In this document: positions 52,412 through 58,019 of the stretch, one piece after another | How the letters are laid out: every line of letters starts with the position of its first letter | Numbering within the stretch: position 1 is the stretch's first letter | Assembly: GCA_016191875.1 (NCBI GenBank) | Contig: JACPVG010000019.1 | Span: forward strand, 1 to 58,019 | Length of the DNA: 58,019 nt | DNA from: Chloroflexota bacterium | Lineage (GTDB): Bacteria > Chloroflexota > Anaerolineae > Anaerolineales > UBA11579 | Direction of reading: 5' to 3' | Made by a program: the position numbers and the translations under genes | Notes under the pieces: model-generated | Told to the model about the DNA's origin: nothing | The model's input: the letters and a program-made list of their open reading frames with translations, nothing else | The model's database searches: none

Positions 52412-53248
52412 GTGCATATGCCCGACCCCGCCGCTCCCCTCGGTGTGTTCGATTCCGGCGTAGGCGGACTCTCCGTGCTGCGCGCCCTGCGCGCCCACCT
52501 GCCCCGCGAAAACCTGATCTTCGTGGCCGACCAGGGCCACATCCCCTACGGCCCGCGCCCGCTGGCTGAAGTGCGGGAGTTCTCCGAGGCCATCGTGCGT
52601 TTTCTACTGGCCGAGGGCGCCAAACTGATCGTGGTGGCCTGCAATACGGCTTCGGCGGCTGCGCTGGCCCACCTGCGCCAGACCTTCCCGAATGTCGCCT
52701 TCGTGGGCATGGAGCCGGCCGTCAAGCCCGCTGCTGAAACCACCCAGACCGGCGTGGTCGGCGTCATCGCCACGCGGGCCACGTTCCAGGGCGAGCTCTA
52801 TGCTTCGGTGGTCGAGCGTTTTGCGCAGGACGTGCGCGTTCTGCAATCCACCTGCCCGGGGCTTGTGGAAGAGATCGAAGCCGGAAATACGGACGGAGTC
52901 GAAGCCCGCCGCATCCTGGAGGCCGCCCTGACCCCGATGCTGGCCGAGAACATCGACGCGGTCGTCCTCGGCTGTACGCACTACCCGTTCGTGGAAAGAC
53001 TTGTGCGCGAGATCGCCGGGGAAGGGGTGCGCATCATCGAGCCTTCTGAGGCAATCGCCCGCCGAACGGAATGGCTGCTCCAGGAGCATGGCCTGGAAAC
53101 CCCCAACCGGGCGGAGGGCTGGACGCGCGGGCTGACCACCGGGCAGGCTCAGGCACTGAGCGATCAGATGAGACGGCTGATTGGCGTGACCGTCGAAGGG
53201 GAGGACTTGATTTGGGCCGAAGAGGGGAAGCTGACCTACGGGTCTTGA
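52412..53248 (+). CDS. murI: Glutamate racemase
   Basis: Makes D-glutamate for peptidoglycan. 276-278 residues. GVFDSGVGGLSVLRALR, FVADQGHIPYG, first catalytic Cys in VVACNTASAAAL (near 70), TGVVGVIATRAT, and the second in VLGCTHYPF (near 182). GTG at 52412 has GGGGAG 11 nt upstream and is chosen; ATG 52418 is the alternative. Either gives the conserved N-terminus. It follows the peptidase C26 gene by 8 bp, so they form an operon. Its 3' end overlaps the convergent diguanylate cyclase gene by 13 bp. Confidence 0.94.
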   Translation: MHMPDPAAPLGVFDSGVGGLSVLRALRAHLPRENLIFVADQGHIPYGPRPLAEVREFSEAIVRFLLAEGAKLIVVACNTASAAALAHLRQTFPNVAFVGMEPAVKPAAETTQTGVVGVIATRATFQGELYASVVERFAQDVRVLQSTCPGLVEEIEAGNTDGVEARRILEAALTPMLAENIDAVVLGCTHYPFVERLVREIAGEGVRIIEPSEAIARRTEWLLQEHGLETPNRAEGWTRGLTTGQAQALSDQMRRLIGVTVEGEDLIWAEEGKLTYGS

Positions 53249-54945
53249 TCGCGTTCAGCATCACCAGACATCTCAGGTGAATACGCCGCGAATGTATTCT
53301 TGCCGGATTGCTTGGCATGGTAAAGCGCTCGGTCGGCCTGCTCTAACATCGCCTTGAACGCCGACGGCGATTCGCCCGGCTTGAAGGCCGTCAGACCCAG
53401 GCTGGCGCTCAAGGGCAGCGATCCGCCGCCCGGCAGGCCCAGGCGCGTTCGGCGAATGGCCTGCAATATCTTCCCCGCCACCCGCTGGCCGCCTTCAAGG
53501 GTCGTATTCGGCAGGATGACCAGAAATTCGTCTCCGCCCATACGACCCACCCGGTCCGAGCCGCGCACCGTTTCCGAGATCTGTACGGCCAGCAACTGAA
53601 TGTAGGCATCTCCCTGGGAATGGCCGTGCTCATCGTTGACGTTCTTCAGGTTATCCAGGTCGGCCATCATGAGTATGAGCGGGTGGCCCAACCGTGACGC
53701 CAAATCCAGTTCCTGCTGGGCGACATCGAAAACGGCGCGACGATTCAAGAGGCCGGTCAGGAGGTCGGTGCGGGCGGCCGTGGTGGCTTCCTCGAATTCC
53801 GAAGCCAGCGCCAACTCGCGTTCTTTGCGGGCGGTGATATCCCGCATGATGCCTTGAAATCCCTCGACCTTCCCATCGCGCACGACAAGCGTAGTGTTTT
53901 GCTCGACCCAGATCAGGGCGCCGTCTTTGCGGCACACCTGGAACTCGAACGTTGTCTCCGGCACCCGGGAAGCCAGCTGGGCGTCGTAGAATCTCTCGGT
54001 GACTTCGACCCACTCCGGCGAGACGAACTCAAGATAGTTTTTGCCTATCAGGTCTTCGGGTGAGTAGCCGCCGAAATCTGCCACGGCAGGGTTTACGAAA
54101 ATCACCATGCCCTTGGGGTCTGCCGCAAAGATGACGTCGCTTGAAAACTCCACCAGGCGGCGGTAGCGGCCCCGGCTCTCTTCAAGTGCCTGTTCCGTGA
54201 GCACCCGGTCGGTGATGTCCCGCACCAGGACGATGAAACTGGGTTGCACGTCATCGCCCAGTGATTTGCGGGAAATGGTCGATTCGTAGTACCGCAATCC
54301 ATCCGAGTGGGGCAGGCTATATGGCGCGCTCTGGCTGACGCCGTTCTGTCTGGCTTCCTCCAGGGTTGCCCGCGTGATTTTTGCCGCTTCAGGCGGGAGA
54401 ACCTCCTCGATCGTCCTGCCAATCTGCTGTTCAAAGGGGATGAACAGCAGGTCTGGGCGTGAGGCGTAATAATCGATATACCTGCCTTCCGCATCGACTT
54501 CGATCATCAGATCCGGCAGGGCGCGCAGGGTGACGCTCATGCGCTCATTAAGGTGCTGCAACTGATTTTCAATGATCTCCTGCACGGTGTGGTCGCGTAT
54601 CATTCCTACAATCGTGGGGCGGTCTTCGATTTCGGTGGTGCTCAAGCTCAGGCTGGCGGGGAAGGTGGAGCCATCTTTGCGCCGGTGCCTGACAATCGCT
54701 ATCTGATCGAGCCGCCCCTTTTGAATCTCGGCCAAACGGCGACTGGAGCGCGCCGGCTCGGCCGAGACCATCAGTACAGGTTGCCCCACCAATTCCGCGC
54801 GTGAATAGCCATACAGGTTGCACGCTGCGGGGTTGACTTCCAAAATATTCAATGAGTCCAGGTCAACAAGGAATATGGGGTCCGGGAGAATCTCAAGCAA
54901 TTTCCGCAGTTCCATCACTGACCCGGCCGCGTCTGGTTTCTTCAT
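53236..54945 (-). CDS. Diguanylate cyclase with three PAS domains and GGDEF
   Basis: A 569-residue soluble signalling protein. PAS domains at residues about 13-120 (LLEILPDPIFLVDLDSLNILEVNPAACN), 140-260 (LRALPDLMIEVDAEGRYIDYY) and 275-395 (RLVEFSSDVIFAADPKGMVIFVNPA; ends EGFQGIMRDIT). The GGDEF domain follows (LTGLLNRRAVFD), with intact catalytic RMGGDEFLVI. The I-site RxxD is intact as RGSD five residues before GGDEF, so product inhibition by c-di-GMP is expected. No TM helix; inputs are presumably small ligands, haem or flavin bound in PAS. Confidence 0.95.
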   Translation of the reverse strand: MKKPDAAGSVMELRKLLEILPDPIFLVDLDSLNILEVNPAACNLYGYSRAELVGQPVLMVSAEPARSSRRLAEIQKGRLDQIAIVRHRRKDGSTFPASLSLSTTEIEDRPTIVGMIRDHTVQEIIENQLQHLNERMSVTLRALPDLMIEVDAEGRYIDYYASRPDLLFIPFEQQIGRTIEEVLPPEAAKITRATLEEARQNGVSQSAPYSLPHSDGLRYYESTISRKSLGDDVQPSFIVLVRDITDRVLTEQALEESRGRYRRLVEFSSDVIFAADPKGMVIFVNPAVADFGGYSPEDLIGKNYLEFVSPEWVEVTERFYDAQLASRVPETTFEFQVCRKDGALIWVEQNTTLVVRDGKVEGFQGIMRDITARKERELALASEFEEATTAARTDLLTGLLNRRAVFDVAQQELDLASRLGHPLILMMADLDNLKNVNDEHGHSQGDAYIQLLAVQISETVRGSDRVGRMGGDEFLVILPNTTLEGGQRVAGKILQAIRRTRLGLPGGGSLPLSASLGLTAFKPGESPSAFKAMLEQADRALYHAKQSGKNTFAAYSPEMSGDAERDQDP

Positions 54946-55038
54946 CCGATTCGCGTCCTGCTTTCTTCTGTCATCCGGTGTGTCCTTTCCCCTGCCAACA
55001 TCATACAGCCTTTTCCGCGGCTCTAAATTACAGAAGCA

Positions 55039-55653
55039 TCAGAGCGACAATCCCGTCATTGACACTCCAAGAGCCGCAGGCGTTACTTCAACTCCCGAGA
55101 ACTCCTCGAAGGTAAGGTCGGTTGAGGCGATTCCGTGCGTGCGCAGGCGTTTGAAGAGCTGGCTGTAACTTTCCAGAATCCGGCAGCGCCAGTCCAGGCC
55201 GAGCGACTGTGCGGTGTGCTCGATGGTTTCAGGGGTCTCGCCTTCAATCTCCACGAAATCCCCGAAGGGCAGCTGGTCGAGCATGATGTGGTGTCTATTC
55301 ATCTCGTAGGTGGCGCGGTACTTTTCGTAAGCCCAGCTGACCCGGTAGCCGAGAGCCTCGAGGATGCGGCGGGCCGCATCCTCATCCGCGACTTCAACTT
55401 CAAGTTCCTGTCTTGCGCTGACAGATTCGCTGACCTCTGGCGCGGCCTTGTAGGTGAGGGTGGCGCGCACGTCGCGGCGCAGGCGCAGAACGCGCCGGGC
55501 GCGGGTCAATGCGCCGTTGTCTGTGTCAAAACGTAGGTTGCGTTCGAGGGTTCGCGGCTGGAGGCAGGTCGCTCCCAGGCTGCGCAGTTGGGCCTCCACA
55601 GCGCCAAGGTCGGCGACCAGGAACTTGACCTCGATTTCAAGATCGGCGGCCAT
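55039..55653 (-). CDS. CYTH domain protein (class IV adenylate cyclase/thiamine triphosphatase superfamily)
   Basis: A 204-residue triphosphate tunnel enzyme. The signature EIEVKF (ExExK) is at residues 5-10, followed by strand residues lining the tunnel (RNLRFDTDNGALTRARRVLRLRRD, LTYKA, RQELEVEVADED) and GDFVEIEGE. CyaB-type adenylate cyclase, thiamine triphosphatase and inorganic triphosphatase all fit. It lies 3 bp after the biotin carrier gene on the same strand and probably shares that transcript, though its role with the carboxylase is unclear. Confidence 0.9.
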   Translation of the reverse strand: MAADLEIEVKFLVADLGAVEAQLRSLGATCLQPRTLERNLRFDTDNGALTRARRVLRLRRDVRATLTYKAAPEVSESVSARQELEVEVADEDAARRILEALGYRVSWAYEKYRATYEMNRHHIMLDQLPFGDFVEIEGETPETIEHTAQSLGLDWRCRILESYSQLFKRLRTHGIASTDLTFEEFSGVEVTPAALGVSMTGLSL

Positions 55654-55656
55654 CCA

Positions 55657-56160
55657 TCACTCCAGGCTGAGCATCACCTGTTTCTGTTCCACGCTGTCGC
55701 CGGCGTTCACATCCACGGCGGTCACGAGGCCGTCGCGCGGCGCCTTGAGTTCGTTCTGCATCTTCATGCTTTCGAGAATCACCAGCACGTCGCCCTTTTT
55801 CACCTGGTCGCCCGGTTTGACCGGCACGTTGACCACCAGACCGGGCATGGGGGCTTTCAGGATGAAGAGCCCCGAGTCATCATGGCCTTCCCCAGCGGCG
55901 GCCCGCAGGCGCATCTCGCGTTCGTCCACGACTTCAGCGGTGTAGAGCCGGCCGCGCATCAAGACGTGCCAGTTGTCTTCATCCTGATAGACGTGGCAGT
56001 CGAAGGAGTGGCCATCCACGACCAGGCTCACCAGTTGCTGACCGGTCATGGCTTCGTAATCCACACTGTACACTTGGCCGTCCACGCGCACCTTGTTGTC
56101 TTTGAGCAGTTCGACGGCATATTGATGTTCGCCAATAGTGGTGACGTACCTCTGGTTCAT
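55657..56160 (-). CDS. Biotin carboxyl carrier subunit of an acyl-CoA carboxylase
   Basis: A 167-residue protein. The C-terminal ~75 residues are a biotinyl domain with the lipoyl/biotin lysine in VILESMKMQNEL and flanking APMPGLVVNVPVKPGDQVKKGD. The N-terminal ~90 residues are a beta-rich extension (YAVELLKDNKVRVDGQVYSVDY), as in the fused alpha chains of propionyl-CoA carboxylases. ATG at 56160 has GAGGAG before it. It follows the biotin carboxylase gene by 11 bp. Confidence 0.93.
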   Translation of the reverse strand: MNQRYVTTIGEHQYAVELLKDNKVRVDGQVYSVDYEAMTGQQLVSLVVDGHSFDCHVYQDEDNWHVLMRGRLYTAEVVDEREMRLRAAAGEGHDDSGLFILKAPMPGLVVNVPVKPGDQVKKGDVLVILESMKMQNELKAPRDGLVTAVDVNAGDSVEQKQVMLSLE

Positions 56161-56171
56161 GGCTGCTCCTC

Positions 56172-57689
56172 TTAGCGGTGCATCCGTTCGTAGCGTCCCA
56201 CCCATTTCCAGTTGCTGGTGTCGCGCTTGCCACGCTGGATAATGTGGGCGGCGCGTTCGGTCTGGCGGTGGGCGGCCAGGGTCGCCAGGATGGCGGCGAT
56301 CTCCGGGAAGGTGTCGCGGCTTTCCTCGGCCTCTTCCATTGAAAACCGTTCTTCAACGAACTTGGTGTCGAAGTTGCCGGCCATGAAGCGGTGCTGGGAG
56401 AGCAGGTTCTGGTGGAAGGGGATGTTGGTGAGTACGCCGAGAATCTTATACTCGTCCAGGGCACGGCGCATGCGCAGGATGGCCTGAGCGCGCGTCTCGC
56501 CCCACACGATGACCTTGGAGATCATCGGGTCATAATAAGGGGAGATGGTCGCGCCGGTGTCAATGCCAGTGTCCACGCGGACGCCGGGGCCGGTGGGCAC
56601 GGCATGCTTGTTCAGGTAGCCGGTGCTGGGCATGAAGTTGTTGTAGGGGTCTTCCGCATTGACCCGGCATTCGATCGCCCAGCCGCGCAGCTTCACGTCG
56701 TTTTGCGTATAGCCAAGGGCGCGGCCTCTGGCGATGCGTAGTTGCTCGGTCACGATATCAATGCCAGTGACCAGTTCTGTGACCGGGTGCTCCACCTGCA
56801 GGCGGGTGTTCATTTCAAGGAAGTAGAAGTTCTTGTCTTTGTCCACCAGGCATTCGATCGTCCCGGCGTTGACGTAATCCACGGCCCTAGCGGCCAGGAC
56901 GCCCACGGCGCCCATCTTCTGGCGGAATTCCTCGTCGTCGTCGACGAACGGCGAGGGCGATTCTTCCAGCAGTTTCTGGTGGCGGCGCTGGATGGAACAC
57001 TCGCGCTCGCCGAGGTGAATGACGTTGCCTTCGGCATCCGCCAGAATCTGAATCTCAATGTGGCGCGCCCCCTCCACCAGGCGTTCCAGGTAGACGTTGT
57101 CGTCGCCGAAGGCAGATTTGGCTTCGCGGCGGGCGCTTTCGATGGCGGCGGGCAGTTCCTCGGAACTGCGTACGGTGCGCATGCCTTTGCCGCCGCCGCC
57201 GGCGCTGGCTTTCACCAGCAGCGGGAAGCCGATCTTTTCGGCGGCGCGAATCAGTTCGTCGTTGCCCAGTTTCTTGTCGCCGGGGGTGCCTGGCACCACC
57301 GGCACGCCGGCGTCCATCATGATCTTGCGGGCCATGCCCTTGTCGCCCATGCGGGTGATGGCTGAGGGCGGCGGGCCGATGAAGGTGATGCCCTCATCGG
57401 CGCACAACTGGGCGAACTCGGCCCGCTCGGCCAGGAAGCCGTAGCCGGGGTGGATGGCTTCGGCTCCGGATTTCCTGGCGACATCGATCAACTTCTCCAT
57501 GCGCAGGTAGGATTCGCTGGAGGGCGGCGGGCCGATGTGGTAGGCCTCAGAGGCATAGCGGACGTGGAGGGCGCGCCGGTCGGCATCCGAGTACACCGCC
57601 ACGGTCTTGAGCCCCAGCTCGCGGCAGGCGCGGATGATGCGCACAGCGATCTCCCCCCGGTTGGCGATCAGCACTTTGTTGAAGGTCAT
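56172..57689 (-). CDS. accC: Biotin carboxylase subunit of acetyl-/propionyl-CoA carboxylase
   Basis: ATP-dependent carboxylation of biotin. 505 residues. KVLIANRGEIAVRIIRACRELGL, HPGYGFLAERAEFA, the ATP-grasp KASAGGGGKGMRTVR, EMNTRLQVEHPVTE and RGWAIECRVNAEDP are all intact. About 55 residues longer than E. coli AccC; the extra C-terminal helices (YERMHR end) resemble the linker of PCC alpha chains. Transcribed with the carboxyltransferase upstream and the biotin carrier downstream. Acyl specificity is set by the carboxyltransferase and is probably propionyl- or acetyl-CoA. Confidence 0.95.
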   Translation of the reverse strand: MTFNKVLIANRGEIAVRIIRACRELGLKTVAVYSDADRRALHVRYASEAYHIGPPPSSESYLRMEKLIDVARKSGAEAIHPGYGFLAERAEFAQLCADEGITFIGPPPSAITRMGDKGMARKIMMDAGVPVVPGTPGDKKLGNDELIRAAEKIGFPLLVKASAGGGGKGMRTVRSSEELPAAIESARREAKSAFGDDNVYLERLVEGARHIEIQILADAEGNVIHLGERECSIQRRHQKLLEESPSPFVDDDEEFRQKMGAVGVLAARAVDYVNAGTIECLVDKDKNFYFLEMNTRLQVEHPVTELVTGIDIVTEQLRIARGRALGYTQNDVKLRGWAIECRVNAEDPYNNFMPSTGYLNKHAVPTGPGVRVDTGIDTGATISPYYDPMISKVIVWGETRAQAILRMRRALDEYKILGVLTNIPFHQNLLSQHRFMAGNFDTKFVEERFSMEEAEESRDTFPEIAAILATLAAHRQTERAAHIIQRGKRDTSNWKWVGRYERMHR

Positions 57690-57740
57690 AGCGGTCTCTC
57701 TTTTCAGCCAATGGTAAAGGGCTTAATATTTCCACGCTGC

Positions 57741-58019
57741 CTAGAGCGGCACATTCCCGTGCTTCTTGGCCGGGTTCTGATCGCGCTTGTTGCCCATCAT
57801 TTCCAGGGAGTTAATCAGGCGCGGGCGGGTGTCGTTGGGTTCGATGATGTCGTCGATGAAGCCGCGCGAGGCCGCCACGTAGGGGTTGGCGAACTTGGCG
57901 CGGTACTCGGCCACCAGTTCGGCCTTCTTTTTCACAGGGTCCTTTGCCTCGGCGATCTCCTTGCGAAAGATAATGTTCACCGCACCATCCGGCCCCATCA
58001 CGGCGATCTCGGCGCTGGG
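57741..58019 (-). CDS. Acyl-CoA carboxylase carboxyltransferase subunit, C-terminal part
   Basis: The frame is open to the window end, so the N-terminus is outside. The visible 92 codons read SAEIAVMGPDGAVNIIFRKEI, NPYVAASRGFIDDIIEPNDTRPRLI, and the end KRDQNPAKKHGNVPL, exactly the C-terminus of PCC/ACC-type beta carboxyltransferases. With the next two genes it forms a complete carboxylase operon. Confidence 0.95.
   Translation of the reverse strand, partial: PSAEIAVMGPDGAVNIIFRKEIAEAKDPVKKKAELVAEYRAKFANPYVAASRGFIDDIIEPNDTRPRLINSLEMMGNKRDQNPAKKHGNVPL

Noticed and set aside
53236..53248. murI and diguanylate cyclase 3' overlap as a sign of a wrong frame
   Set aside because: Both ends match their families; a 13-bp convergent overlap is normal.
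1..58019. tRNA, rRNA, riboswitch, replication origin and prophage genes
   Set aside because: I looked for TTCGA-type T-loops, rRNA-like sequence, and integrase or phage structural motifs and saw none that I could support by eye. A covariance-model scan would settle RNAs.

Overview
The window is about 58 kb of a GC-rich bacterial chromosome. The gene content points to Chloroflexota, most likely the Anaerolineae: an Agl23-type membrane glycosyltransferase fused to an NHL propeller, small HxxxCxxC proteins, several DUF2089/DUF4097 'SHOCT-like' proteins, and biotin-dependent acyl-CoA carboxylase genes. Promoters are bacterial. At least three genes (starts at 21170, 40609 and 46794) have a -10 box exactly 6 nt before the ATG and look leaderless. 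The taxon is an inference; no rRNA or tRNA gene was seen.

Layout. 1-7.2 kb: end of a 6-phosphogluconolactonase gene, then a leftward operon of hybrid histidine kinase, response regulator/adenylate cyclase and GH1 beta-glucosidase, and a small membrane protein. 7.3-10.5 kb: a zinc-finger (ZAS-like) small protein, a decayed DUF3179 gene, a deiodinase-like selenoprotein read through an in-frame UGA, a lipoprotein and a tandem DUF427 protein. 10.6-16.8 kb: a mercury-resistance region. merR and merA sit behind a 19-bp-spacer MerR promoter, followed by a ccdA remnant. An AT-rich imported block comes next: a MerE-thioredoxin fusion, a thioredoxin-like protein ending in Cys-Cys, an EamA transporter, and a flavin disulfide reductase whose first redox cysteine is an in-frame UGA. 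An IS3 remnant and a second, broken piece of merA close the block.

16.9-22.4 kb: a carbohydrate ABC importer (one permease strongly enlarged) and an exported phosphodiesterase-like lipoprotein. 22.4-31.7 kb: GtrA and UDP-glucuronate decarboxylase, a G5-domain lipoprotein, scpB and an rRNA pseudouridine synthase, the glycosyltransferase-NHL protein, a 135-bp MITE-like element inserted exactly at that gene's stop codon, and a secreted Cys-rich protein. 31.8-40.4 kb: sucCD, a CPA2 antiporter with USP-like tails, a CASTOR/POLLUX-like channel protein and the MaeB malic enzyme. 40.5-42.6 kb is accessory: an orphan RHS tip, a small membrane protein and short tandem repeats. 42.6-46.7 kb: a six-gene operon in which five products share one ~30-residue helical module; its last gene carries an in-frame amber. 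46.8-58 kb: DUF309, a zinc ribbon, a cyclase-family hydrolase, an enolase-superfamily racemase with a GNAT partner, an SDR, rplS, a class I glutamine amidotransferase-like hydrolase, murI, a PAS-GGDEF diguanylate cyclase, a CYTH protein and an acyl-CoA carboxylase operon cut by the window end.

Most notable: two independent selenocysteine candidates, each with UGA at a redox-active cysteine position and a hairpin with a loop starting GU 17 or 32 nt downstream. One is encoded inside a mercury-linked AT-rich operon with other thiol-redox proteins. The shared-module operon at 42.6-46.7 kb is the second candidate for an undescribed system.
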